Assembly: GCA_965203575.1 (NCBI GenBank)
Contig: OZ241894.1
Span: forward strand, 124,001-188,000
Direction: 5' to 3'
DNA: 64,000 bases
From: Aldehydirespirator sp965203575
Lineage (GTDB): Bacteria > Actinomycetota > Acidimicrobiia > Acidimicrobiales > Aldehydirespiratoraceae
Shown piece by piece: positions 7,855 to 16,361 of the stretch. Below the pieces are notes generated by a model. It did not search any database. It was given only the letters and a program-made list of their open reading frames with translations, and was not told the origin of the DNA. The position numbers and the translations under genes were made by a program. Positions within the stretch are counted from its first letter, which is position 1; each line of letters begins with the position of its first letter.

Positions 7855-10221
7855 GTGATCGCGGAGTCTCTCGCCGGCAAGCGGATCGCTATCACCGGCG
7901 CGACCGGGTTCCTGGGGACCGCGCTCACCGAGCGCCTGCTGCGCTGCGTACCCGACTGCGAGCTGGTGCTGGTGGTGCGTCCGGGCCGCCGGGGCGCGGC
8001 CCAGCGGGTGCAGCGCGACGTGCTCCGCAACGACGCCTTCGAGGGGCTCCGCCACCAGGCCGCAGCGGATTCCAACGGCGAGAGCTACGAAGAGATGACC
8101 GCCCGCCGGGTCACCGCGGTGGCCGGTGATGTCGGTGTCGACGGGCTCGGCCTCGACGACGAGGGCCGTGCCGCCCTGGCCGGGTGCGACATCGTGATCC
8201 ACTCCGCGGCCACCGTGAACTTCGATTCGGCCCTCGACGACGCGGTGGAGGTCAACCTGCTCGGACCGAGCCGGGTGGCCGCCGTCCTGTCCGAGACCGG
8301 CTCGAAGGCCCACATGATCGCGGTGTCGACCTGCTACGTGGCCGGCAGCCGCCGGGGCGCCGCCCCCGAGCAGCTGGTGGACGACTCGCCGTTCTTCACC
8401 GAGGTCGGCTGGCGCGACGAGGTGGACAGCGCCCGCCGCGCCCGCCGCGACGCCGAGCAGGCCAGCCGCAGCCCCGAGCGGCTAGCCGCGCTGTCGACCC
8501 AGGCCCGCCGCGAGTTGGGCGCGGCCGGCATCCCCGCACTCTCCGAGAAGGTCGAGGGCCTGCGGCGGCGCTGGGTGGACGAGCAGATGACCCAGGCCGG
8601 CCGGGCCCGGGCCTCCAGCCTCGGCTTCCCGGACGCCTATGCCTTTACCAAGGCCCTAGGCGAGCGGGCCCTCACCGAGACTCGCGGCGACATCGCGGTG
8701 AGCATCGTGCGGCCCTCGATCATCGAGTCGGCCCTGGCCGAGCCCTACCCGGGATGGATCCGGGGATTCCGGATGGCCGAGCCGGTGATCGCCGCCTATG
8801 CCCGGGGCCTGCTCAAGGAGTTCCCGGGCGTGCCCGAGGGCATCGTCGACGTGATCCCGGTGGACCTGGTGGTGGCGACCATCATGGCGGTGGCCGCGCG
8901 GGGCCCAATGGAACCCAGCCCCGATGTCGTACAGGTCGCCAGCGGGGCCATCAACCCGCTCAAGTACGGCAAGCTCTTCGACCTGGTCAGCGGCTGGTTC
9001 ACCGAGCACCCCGTCTACGACGAGCACAACCAGCCGATCTCGGTGCCCCAGTGGTCCTTCCCCGGTCGGGGGAGGGTGTCCCGGCAGCTCCAGCGAGCGC
9101 AACGTTCGCTGGAGACCGCCGACCGGGTGCTGTCGGCCCTGCCGCTGCGGGGTCGCCACGCCCTGATGAGCGCCAGCCTCGAGGAGCGCCGCCAGCAGCT
9201 GGGCAGGGCCAACGAGTACGTCGAGCTGTACGGCTCCTACGCCGAGTGCGAGGCCATCTACCAGCTCGACCGGCTCCTGGAACTTTGGGACTCGCTCGAC
9301 GACGACGACCGGGCGGCGTTCTGCTTCGATCCCTCGGTTGTCGACTGGACCCACTACGTGCAGGAGGTGCACCTGCCGTCGATGGTGGAGCAGGCCCGCC
9401 TCAAGATGGCCCCCGGCGCCCGCTCCAGCCGCACCGATTCCCGCTCCACCCGGCTCCGCGGCCAGGTGCTCGCACCCGAGCGCCAGCTGGCCGTGTTCGA
9501 CCTGGAGAACACGCTGATCGCTTCGAACGTGGTGGCCAGCTACGCGTGGCTCGCCACCCGGGAGCTCGACGACCTGGACCGGGTCCGTTTCGTGGCCCGC
9601 ACCCTCGGCGAGGCGCCCCGCCTGCTGGCCCTGGATCGCAGGGACCGCAGCGACTTCCTGCGCTACTTCTACCGGCGATTCGAGGGCGCCTCGGTGGACC
9701 GCATCGACGCCGACTGCGCGGAGATGCTCAGCGATCTCATCCTCACCAAGTCGTTCCCGCGGGGGATCCGCCGGATCCGCGAGCACCGGCAGGCCGGGCA
9801 CATGACGCTGCTCGTCACCGGGGCGCTGGATTTCGTGATCGCGCCGCTGAAACCGCTGTTCGACCACATCATCGCGGCCGAGATGGGCTCGATCGACGGC
9901 GTCTACGACGGCCGGCTCACGTCGGTGCCTCCCACCGGCGAAGCCCGCTACCAGACGCTGGTCGACTTCGCCGAGCTCCACGGCCTCGACCTGCGGGAGT
10001 CGGTGGCCTACGCCGACAGCACCTCAGACCTGCCCATGCTGGAAGCGGTCGGCTTCCCGGTGGCGGTCAATCCCGAGACCAAGCTGGCCGCGCTGGCCCG
10101 GCGCCGGGGTTGGTTGATCGAGCACTGGTCCACCAGCGCGGGCGCTCCCGCCAAGCTCCTTCCGCTGGCGCCTCGGGGCCGCCCCGGGGCCCGCCGCCGC
10201 GAACTGGTGAGGTCGGCCTGA
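7855..10221 (+). CDS. Fatty acyl-CoA reductase-like SDR fused to HAD-IB hydrolase
   Basis: 788 residues with two domains. Residues about 1-390 form an extended SDR of the male-sterility/NAD-binding-4 type: the nucleotide loop ITGATGFLGTALTERLL, VIHSAATVNFDSALDDAVEV and the catalytic YAFTK. Residues about 545-760 form an HAD-IB phosphatase-like domain: FDLENTLIASNV (motif I, with Glu at the second acid position instead of Asp), a LLVTGAL motif II and YADSTSDLPMLEAVG motif IV. By family, the first domain reduces acyl-CoA or acyl-ACP to aldehyde or alcohol, and HAD-IB domains often act on phosphoserine-like or phospholipid substrates. Its stop overlaps the start of the LarA-like gene (TGATG), and a PlsC-type gene follows, so a lipid-synthetic operon is likely. 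Confidence 0.85.
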   Translation: MIAESLAGKRIAITGATGFLGTALTERLLRCVPDCELVLVVRPGRRGAAQRVQRDVLRNDAFEGLRHQAAADSNGESYEEMTARRVTAVAGDVGVDGLGLDDEGRAALAGCDIVIHSAATVNFDSALDDAVEVNLLGPSRVAAVLSETGSKAHMIAVSTCYVAGSRRGAAPEQLVDDSPFFTEVGWRDEVDSARRARRDAEQASRSPERLAALSTQARRELGAAGIPALSEKVEGLRRRWVDEQMTQAGRARASSLGFPDAYAFTKALGERALTETRGDIAVSIVRPSIIESALAEPYPGWIRGFRMAEPVIAAYARGLLKEFPGVPEGIVDVIPVDLVVATIMAVAARGPMEPSPDVVQVASGAINPLKYGKLFDLVSGWFTEHPVYDEHNQPISVPQWSFPGRGRVSRQLQRAQRSLETADRVLSALPLRGRHALMSASLEERRQQLGRANEYVELYGSYAECEAIYQLDRLLELWDSLDDDDRAAFCFDPSVVDWTHYVQEVHLPSMVEQARLKMAPGARSSRTDSRSTRLRGQVLAPERQLAVFDLENTLIASNVVASYAWLATRELDDLDRVRFVARTLGEAPRLLALDRRDRSDFLRYFYRRFEGASVDRIDADCAEMLSDLILTKSFPRGIRRIREHRQAGHMTLLVTGALDFVIAPLKPLFDHIIAAEMGSIDGVYDGRLTSVPPTGEARYQTLVDFAELHGLDLRESVAYADSTSDLPMLEAVGFPVAVNPETKLAALARRRGWLIEHWSTSAGAPAKLLPLAPRGRPGARRRELVRSA

Positions 10222-11834
10222 TGGCCGTTGAGCGCCGTAAGGCCCCGCGCCCGGGACTGGTGCTCGACGTCGACCGTTCGACGCCGCCGATCCTGTTCCA
10301 TCACGGCGAGGGCTTCCGCCTGGAGAGGCTGCCGCCGGGCCGCAGCCGAATCATCTACCCGGCTGAGCCCCTCGCCGGCCTGCCCGATCCGGAGGAGGCC
10401 ATCCGGGACGCCCTGCTGAACCCGCTCGACTCCGACCCGCTGCCGTCGCTGCTGCGGCCGGGAATGAAGCTGACCATCGCCTTCGACGACATCTCGCTGC
10501 CGCTGCCGCCCATGCGGCGCCCCGACATCCGCCAGCGGGTGATCGAGCAGGTACTCGACATGGCGGCCGCGGCGGGGGTGGACGACGTGCACCTGATCGC
10601 GGCTCTGGCCCTGCACCGCCGGATGACCGACGACGAGTTGCGCCACGCCCTGGGCGAGCGGGTGTTCGACGCCTTCGCCCCGCAGGGCGCGCTCTACAAC
10701 CACGACGCCGAGGACCCCGACGGCATGGTGGAGTTGGGCCGCACCGACCACGACGAGCTGGTCACCATGAACCGGCGGGCCGCCGAGAGCGACCTGCTGG
10801 TGTACGTGAACATCAACCTGGTGGCCATGGACGGAGGCTGGAAGTCCACCGCCACCGGCCTGGCCGACTACCGGTCGCTGCGCCACCACCACAACGTCGG
10901 GACCATGCTGAACTCCCGCTCGTTCATGGACCGGCCCCGCTCGGAGCTGCACCACTCCAACTGGCGCCAGGGCGAGGTGATCAAGGCCAACGGCCCGCCC
11001 ATCTTCCAGATCGAGACCACCGTCAACAACAACACCTTCGGCCACGACGGCCCCCTGGCCGTGCTGCAGAAGCGCGAGTGGGAGTGGAGCGCCCGGGACA
11101 GGGCCTCGTTCATGGCCATGCAGGCCGGGCTGAGGGCGATGCCGCCGGCGGCCTGCCGGGGCGTGTTCGGCCGGTGGCTGGCGCCCTATGAGATGACCTC
11201 GGTCCAGGCCGGCGCGGTGGAGCCGGTCCACGAGAGCACCACCGCCAACGTGCTGGCCCAGCATCTGGTGCCGGTGCAGGGTCAGACCGACGTGCTCACC
11301 ATGGGGCTGCCCTACATCTGCCCGTACAACGTCAACTCGGTGATGAACCCGATCCTGGTGATGTGTCTGGGCCTGGGCTACTTCTTCAACCTGTACCGGG
11401 GCCAGCCGCTGGTGCGCGAGGGAGGGGTGGTCATCATGAGCCACCCGACCCGCTGGGAGTTCCACCCGGTGCACCATCCGAGCTACATCGACTTCTTCGA
11501 GCAGTTGCTGGCTGAGACCACCGACCCGGCCGAGCTGGAGGCCAAGTACGAGGCCCAGTTCGCCACCGACGAGTGGTACGTGCACCTCTACCGCACCAGC
11601 TACGCCTACCACGGGGTGCATCCCTTCTACATGTGGTACTGGGGGGCGCATGCCCTGCATTGGCTGGGTCGGGTGATCGTGGTGGGCGGCGATCCGAAGG
11701 CGGTGCGGCGCATGGGATTCCAGCCTGCGTCGACTCTGTCGGACGCCCTGGAGATGGCCGGCGACGTGGTGGGGTCCTCGCCCACGATCACCCATGTGCA
11801 CAACCCGCCGATCCTGATGGCGGACGTGGAGTAA
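10221..11834 (+). CDS. LarA-like (lactate racemase / DUF2088 family) protein
   Basis: 537 residues. The N-terminal block matches the LarA family: MKLTIAFDDISLPLPPM, then LIAALALHRRMTDDELRHAL, a YNHDAEDPDGMVELG stretch and MDGGWKS, where LarA carries the lysine that anchors the nickel-pincer cofactor. Some of the histidines that surround the cofactor in lactate racemase are not obvious (the usual Glu-Pro-His segment reads INLVAMDG), so activity may differ. LarA enzymes racemise or epimerise alpha-hydroxy acids. Here the gene sits between an acyl-CoA reductase fusion and an acyltransferase with 1-bp and 6-bp spacings, arguing for a role in hydroxylated lipid or head-group synthesis; that is inference. 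No larB, larC or larE cofactor genes are in the window. Confidence 0.75.
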   Translation: MAVERRKAPRPGLVLDVDRSTPPILFHHGEGFRLERLPPGRSRIIYPAEPLAGLPDPEEAIRDALLNPLDSDPLPSLLRPGMKLTIAFDDISLPLPPMRRPDIRQRVIEQVLDMAAAAGVDDVHLIAALALHRRMTDDELRHALGERVFDAFAPQGALYNHDAEDPDGMVELGRTDHDELVTMNRRAAESDLLVYVNINLVAMDGGWKSTATGLADYRSLRHHHNVGTMLNSRSFMDRPRSELHHSNWRQGEVIKANGPPIFQIETTVNNNTFGHDGPLAVLQKREWEWSARDRASFMAMQAGLRAMPPAACRGVFGRWLAPYEMTSVQAGAVEPVHESTTANVLAQHLVPVQGQTDVLTMGLPYICPYNVNSVMNPILVMCLGLGYFFNLYRGQPLVREGGVVIMSHPTRWEFHPVHHPSYIDFFEQLLAETTDPAELEAKYEAQFATDEWYVHLYRTSYAYHGVHPFYMWYWGAHALHWLGRVIVVGGDPKAVRRMGFQPASTLSDALEMAGDVVGSSPTITHVHNPPILMADVE

Positions 11835-11840
11835 TCGCTT

Positions 11841-12794
11841 ATGGGCATCGCTCACGATCTCGGCCTGGTGCGGATCCGGCACCGCCTGCCGTCGCCGACC
11901 CGCGCGTTGAGGGCTCGCTCGTTCCCGCTGCGGGCGCCCACCGTTCCCGGCGGTGTGGAGCCGCTGGAGGCGCCGGCCCGCACCGGCACCGGCTTCGACA
12001 CCGGCTGGTCCCGCCGCTGGCCGGCCCGCATGTGCCGGGCCGCCATCGTGGAGGGGCCGATGCGGGCCATGGTCCAGGTGCTGGCCTCGCCCCGCCGCCG
12101 CGGCGCCGACCGGCTGGCCGATCTCGAGGGCCCGGTGGTCTTCGCCTCCAACCACCACAGCCATCTCGACACTCCCCTGCTGATCACGTCGATCCCCGAG
12201 CCGTGGCGCCACAAGATCGTGGTCGGGGCCGCGTCCGACTACTTCTTCGGCTCCCGGGCGGCGGGCGCCACCGCGGCACTGGTGATGGGGGCCATTCCCA
12301 TAGAGCGGGCCCGGGTGGGACGCCGGTCCGCCGACATGGCCGCCGGGCTGATCGACGACGGATGGAGCCTGCTGATCTACCCGGAGGGCGGCCGCAGCCC
12401 GGACGGCTGGGGTCAGACATTCCGCGGCGGCGCCGCCTATCTGTCGCTCCGCTGCAACGTGCCGGTGGTGCCCATCCATGTGGGCGGCACCGGCGCCATC
12501 CTGCGCAAGGGCCGCAGCGTGCCCCGGCCCGCGGAGGCGACGGTCACGTTCGGGACGCCGCTGCGGCCCGCGCCCGGCGAGAAGGCCCCCCGGCTGGCGG
12601 CCCGGATAGAGGCAGCGGTGACGGCGCTGGCCGACGAGGCCAGCACCGACTGGTACTCGGCCCGCAAGCGGGCCCACGCCGGAGCCAGCGGCACCCTCAC
12701 CGGCCCCCAGGTCGGGGTCTGGCGCCGCCAGTGGGCCCTCGGCGGCCGCCGCCGCACCCCGTCGACCCGCTCCCGCCGCTGGCCCGACCTGTAG
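11841..12794 (+). CDS. 1-acyl-sn-glycerol-3-phosphate acyltransferase-like (PlsC family)
   Basis: 317 residues. The acyltransferase motif I is NHHSHLDTPLL (H-x4-D, near residue 105) and motif III is IYPEGGRSPDG (near residue 178), with the PVVPIHVGGTGAIL block after it. It lacks clear membrane spans apart from a hydrophobic patch around ASNHHSHLD to LLITSIPE, so it is probably a peripheral membrane acyltransferase. It transfers an acyl chain from CoA or ACP to a glycerol-phosphate or similar hydroxyl. It begins 6 bp after the LarA-like stop and closes the three-gene operon. Whether the acceptor is lysophosphatidate or the product of the upstream reductase/racemase-like steps cannot be told from sequence. 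Confidence 0.85.
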   Translation: MGIAHDLGLVRIRHRLPSPTRALRARSFPLRAPTVPGGVEPLEAPARTGTGFDTGWSRRWPARMCRAAIVEGPMRAMVQVLASPRRRGADRLADLEGPVVFASNHHSHLDTPLLITSIPEPWRHKIVVGAASDYFFGSRAAGATAALVMGAIPIERARVGRRSADMAAGLIDDGWSLLIYPEGGRSPDGWGQTFRGGAAYLSLRCNVPVVPIHVGGTGAILRKGRSVPRPAEATVTFGTPLRPAPGEKAPRLAARIEAAVTALADEASTDWYSARKRAHAGASGTLTGPQVGVWRRQWALGGRRRTPSTRSRRWPDL

Positions 12795-12869
12795 CCGGGT
12801 CAGTCACCCGCGGGCGGCTGTGACTTCTGACCATCCGGGCCCGACAGACACGCCCGTAGGCTGAGAGCC

Positions 12870-15200
12870 ATGGCTGTGTTCGCTAGTACTCCGGTGGAGC
12901 TGATCGAGGGTGTTTACGCCACGCTGGACGAGCGGGTGGGGCGGGCCCGCGCCAGCTTCGGGCGGCCGTTGACGCTGACCGAGAAGATCCTCGTCAACCA
13001 TCTCGACCCGTCCGAGACCGGGGTGCCCGAGCGGGGCGTGTCGTATGTGGACCTGCGGCCCGACCGGGTGGCCATGCAGGACGCCACCGCCCAGATGGCC
13101 TGGCTGCAGTTCATGACCGCCGGGCTCGACGAGGTGCAGGTGCCCACCACCACCCACTGCGACCATCTCATCACGGCCCGCACCGACGCCAAGCGCGACC
13201 TGCTGGCCGCCCTGTCGGGCAACGACGAGGTGTACGAGTTCCTGCACAGCGTGTGCGCCCGCTACGGCGCCGGGTTCTGGAAGCCCGGCTCGGGCATCAT
13301 CCACCAGGTCGTGCTGGAGAACTACGCCTTCTGTGGCGGGATGATGATCGGCACCGACAGCCACACCCCCAACGCGGGCGGGCTGGCCATGGTGGCGGTG
13401 GGCGTGGGCGGCGCCGACGCGGTGGACGTGATGACCGGGTTCCCGTGGAACGTGCGCTGGCCCAAGCTCATCGGCGTCCACCTCACCGGCGAGCTCAGCG
13501 GCTGGTCGGCCCCCAAGGACGTGATCCTGAAGGTGGCCGACATCCTCACCGTGGCCGGCGGCACCGGTGCCGTCGTGGAGTACTTCGGGCCCGGGGCCCG
13601 CTCCCTGAGCGCCACCGGCAAGGCCACCATCTGCAACATGGGCGCCGAGATCGGCGCCACCACATCGATCTTCGACTACGACACCTCGATGGACCGCTAC
13701 CTGCGAGCCACCGGCCGAGCCGACGCAGCCGACCTGGCCGCCGACGCGGCCGACCATCTCTGCGGCGACCCGGAGACCGAGGCCGACCCCGAGCGCTTCT
13801 ACGACCGGGTGGTGGAGATCGACCTCGACGCCCTCGGACCCCACATCAACGGCCCCCACACCCCGGACCTGGCCCGGGAGGTCGCCGATCTCGGTGAGGA
13901 GGCCCGCGACAACCAGTGGCCGCTGGAGATCAGCGCCGCCCTCATCGGCAGTTGCACCAACTCGTCCTACGAGGACATCACCCGGGCCGCGTCGATAGCC
14001 CGGGACGCAGCCGGCAAGGGCCTGAGGGCCCGCACCCGGCTGCTGGTGACGCCCGGCTCCGAGCAGATCCGCTCCACCATCGTGCGCGACGGCCTGATGG
14101 ACGACTTCGAGGCTCTCGGCGCGACCGTTCTGGCCAACGCCTGCGGACCCTGCATCGGCCAGTGGGACCGCTCCGGCGAGGAGGGCCACACGCCGGGCCG
14201 GCCCAACGTGATCGTCACCTCCTACAACCGCAACTTCCCCAAGCGCAACGACGGCGATCCGGCCACGCTGAGCTTCGTCACCTCCCCCGAGACCGTCATC
14301 GCGCTGGCGCTGGCCGGCACCGTCGACTTCGACCCGATTGGCGGCACCCTCACCAACGACCACGGCGAGCCGGTGGCCCTGGCCGAGCCGACCGGCATCG
14401 AGCTTCCCCCCGACGGGTTCGACCCCGGCGAGGACACGTTCGTGGCGCCGCCCGCCGACGGCTCGGCCGTCGACGTCCGGGTCTCGCCCGACTCCGAGCG
14501 CCTCCAGCTGTTGGAGCCCTTCGCCCCCTGGGACGGCAACGACTACAAGGACCTGCCCGTGATCGCCAAGGCCAAGGGCAAGTGCACCACCGACCACATC
14601 TCCGCGGCCGGCCCGTGGCTGCGGTACCGGGGGCACCTGGAGAACATCTCAGGCAACCTGTACCTGGGCGTGGTCAACGCGTTCGGATCCTTGAACGGCG
14701 ATCGCGGCTACGACGTCGGCCACGGCAAGAACCAGATCACCGGCGAGGTCCAGCCCCTGCCCGAAATCGCCCGGGAGTACCACGAGGCCGGCCTGCGCTG
14801 GGTGTTCATCGGCGACTCCAACACCGGCGAGGGCTCCAGCCGGGAGCACGCCGCCATGGAGCCCCGGTTCCGGGGCTGCGTGCTGGCCCTGGCCCGCAGC
14901 TTCGCCCGCATCCACGAGGCCAACCTCAAGAAGCAGGGAGTGCTGGCGCTGACGTTCGCCGATCCGGCTGACTACGAGCGCATCGGCGAGGACGACCGCA
15001 TCGGGGTGCGCGGCCTGGCCGACCTGGCCCCGGATCAACCGGTGACGGTGGAGGTCACCGCGCCCGACGGCGCGGTCTGGGCCTTCGAGGCGCACCACAC
15101 CCTCAGCGACGAGCAGATCGAGTGGTTCCGGGCCGGCAGCGCGCTGAACATCATCCGCAGCCGAGCGAGTAACCCGTCACCACAAGACAGAAGCGGCTGA
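12870..15200 (+). CDS. Aconitate hydratase, mitochondrial-type
   Basis: 776 residues, the length of the mitochondrial-type aconitases, shorter than bacterial AcnA (about 890). The [4Fe-4S] ligands are visible at Cys362 (IGSCTNSS), Cys425 and Cys428 (NACGPCIGQW). Substrate-binding arginines lie in VTSYNRNFPKRND and the swivel-domain motif GDSNTGEGSSREHAA. It interconverts citrate and isocitrate in the TCA cycle. The gene stands alone between an intergenic gap and a strong terminator whose stem begins before the stop codon. Its distance to gltA (2.5 kb) and aceK (about 5 kb) makes this stretch a citrate/isocitrate neighbourhood. Confidence 0.95.
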   Translation: MAVFASTPVELIEGVYATLDERVGRARASFGRPLTLTEKILVNHLDPSETGVPERGVSYVDLRPDRVAMQDATAQMAWLQFMTAGLDEVQVPTTTHCDHLITARTDAKRDLLAALSGNDEVYEFLHSVCARYGAGFWKPGSGIIHQVVLENYAFCGGMMIGTDSHTPNAGGLAMVAVGVGGADAVDVMTGFPWNVRWPKLIGVHLTGELSGWSAPKDVILKVADILTVAGGTGAVVEYFGPGARSLSATGKATICNMGAEIGATTSIFDYDTSMDRYLRATGRADAADLAADAADHLCGDPETEADPERFYDRVVEIDLDALGPHINGPHTPDLAREVADLGEEARDNQWPLEISAALIGSCTNSSYEDITRAASIARDAAGKGLRARTRLLVTPGSEQIRSTIVRDGLMDDFEALGATVLANACGPCIGQWDRSGEEGHTPGRPNVIVTSYNRNFPKRNDGDPATLSFVTSPETVIALALAGTVDFDPIGGTLTNDHGEPVALAEPTGIELPPDGFDPGEDTFVAPPADGSAVDVRVSPDSERLQLLEPFAPWDGNDYKDLPVIAKAKGKCTTDHISAAGPWLRYRGHLENISGNLYLGVVNAFGSLNGDRGYDVGHGKNQITGEVQPLPEIAREYHEAGLRWVFIGDSNTGEGSSREHAAMEPRFRGCVLALARSFARIHEANLKKQGVLALTFADPADYERIGEDDRIGVRGLADLAPDQPVTVEVTAPDGAVWAFEAHHTLSDEQIEWFRAGSALNIIRSRASNPSPQDRSG

Positions 15201-15230
15201 TCTGGGGCGAGACCAGCCGCTTCATTTTTT
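15190..15230 (+). terminator. Rho-independent terminator of the aconitase gene
   Basis: A perfect 10-bp stem, GAAGCGGCTG (15190-15199) with CAGCCGCTTC (15214-15223), is followed by A and six T. The left arm includes the last sense codons and part of the TGA stop codon (15198-15200), so termination structure and coding end are superimposed. This is a strong T-tract terminator for such GC-rich DNA. Confidence 0.92.
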
Positions 15231-15357
15231 CTTGGGCCGATCTTGGGGGGATCACGACCCAAGTTGAGACCGGAGCGGCCTGCGAGGAGGAATACGCCTG
15301 CCGGACCGGATTTGTGCTTCTATTCAACACCATCCGGCACCGCCGGTAAATATCACT

Positions 15358-15387
15358 TTGACAGTTTGAATCGATAGTTCATATCAT
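15358..15387 (+). promoter_or_regulatory. Sigma70-like promoter with overlapping dyad, LysR gene
   Basis: The perfect -35 box TTGACA (15358-15363) and TATCAT (15382-15387) are separated by 18 bp, in a locally AT-rich pocket ending 8 bp before the ATG. The dyad GATA-gttca-TATC (about 15373-15385) covers the -10 region, which would suit LysR autoregulation. With the -10 so close to the ATG the leader would be very short. Confidence 0.6.
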
Positions 15388-15395
15388 CAATTGCG

Positions 15396-16334
15396 ATGGA
15401 TCTGAGGCAGCTCGACGTGCTCCTCGCGGTCGCCGAGCACCAGAGCTTCTCGGCCGCGGCCCGCGCCCTGCACACCGTGCAGTCCAACGTGTCCGCTCAC
15501 ATCGCTCAGCTCGAGCGGGAGGCGGGCGCGGTGCTGATCGATAGGGCCCGGCGATGCCTCACCCCGGAGGGCCAGGTCGTGGCCGACCGCGCCCGCCGCA
15601 TCCAGCTGGAGCTGCGGGCCATCTCCGACGATCTGGGCGCCATGCAGGCGAACCTCAGCGGCACCGTGACCGTCGGAGTGATCGGGACGACCGCCCGATG
15701 GCTCGTGCCGCGCCTGCTGGACGAGACGAGGCGGCGGCACCCGCTCGTCGAGGTGATCGTCCTGGACGCCACCACGACCTCGCTCGTTCCCCTGCTCATC
15801 GAGAACCGCCTCGACCTGGCGGTGGTGAACCTTCCCGTCGACGATCCCGACATCGAGACCGAGGACCTCTTCTCGGAGGACCGGGTGGTGATCGCTCCGG
15901 CCGGCCACGAGCTGGCCGACCGGGACCGCATCGACCTCGTGGATCTCGCCCGGCACGAGGTGCTGCTGCCCCCCAGGGGCACCGCCTTCCGCGACGAGGT
16001 CGACACCGACGCTCGGCGGGTCCACGTGGAGCTGCGCAGCCGGGCCGAGATCGACGGCCTGCGCCTGCTGGCGTCGCTGGCCTTCTCGGGCTTCGCGCCG
16101 GCTCTGCTGCCGGCCAGCGCCGCCCACGGCGTCCTCCAGGGAGACTGGCGCAGCGTGAAGGTGGACCGCCTGAGCGCGCGCATCGTCGGGCTGGCCCGCA
16201 ACCGCAGGACCGTGCCGGCCGCGCCGCCGCGCGCCGTGGGCGAGACGATCCGCTGGATCGTGCAGCAGGAGGCGGCGGCCCTGCCCCACATCCACGCGGT
16301 GGGACACCCGACCGGCGCCATGACGGGTCGATAG
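15396..16334 (+). CDS. LysR-family transcriptional regulator
   Basis: 312 residues. The N-terminal winged helix is classic LysR: MDLRQLDVLLAVAEHQSFSA, ALHTVQSNVSAHIAQLERE, LTPEGQVVADRARRI. The rest is a periplasmic-binding-like effector domain (VTVGVIGTTARWLVPRLLDE, then a WIVQQEA end). It probably responds to a small metabolite and controls either itself or neighbours; the closest downstream gene is the carboxyltransferase 27 bp away on the same strand, so the two are likely cotranscribed. The effector is unknown. A LysR-like dyad lies over its own promoter. Confidence 0.9.
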   Translation: MDLRQLDVLLAVAEHQSFSAAARALHTVQSNVSAHIAQLEREAGAVLIDRARRCLTPEGQVVADRARRIQLELRAISDDLGAMQANLSGTVTVGVIGTTARWLVPRLLDETRRRHPLVEVIVLDATTTSLVPLLIENRLDLAVVNLPVDDPDIETEDLFSEDRVVIAPAGHELADRDRIDLVDLARHEVLLPPRGTAFRDEVDTDARRVHVELRSRAEIDGLRLLASLAFSGFAPALLPASAAHGVLQGDWRSVKVDRLSARIVGLARNRRTVPAAPPRAVGETIRWIVQQEAAALPHIHAVGHPTGAMTGR

Positions 16335-16361
16335 CGGGCCACGGCCCCGCGACTCCCTACG

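Noticed and set aside
12870..15200. Long open frames on the opposite strand of aconitase and other GC-rich genes
   Set aside because: Mirror frames produced by high GC at third codon positions; sequences are Arg/Gly/Ala/Pro-rich with no domains.
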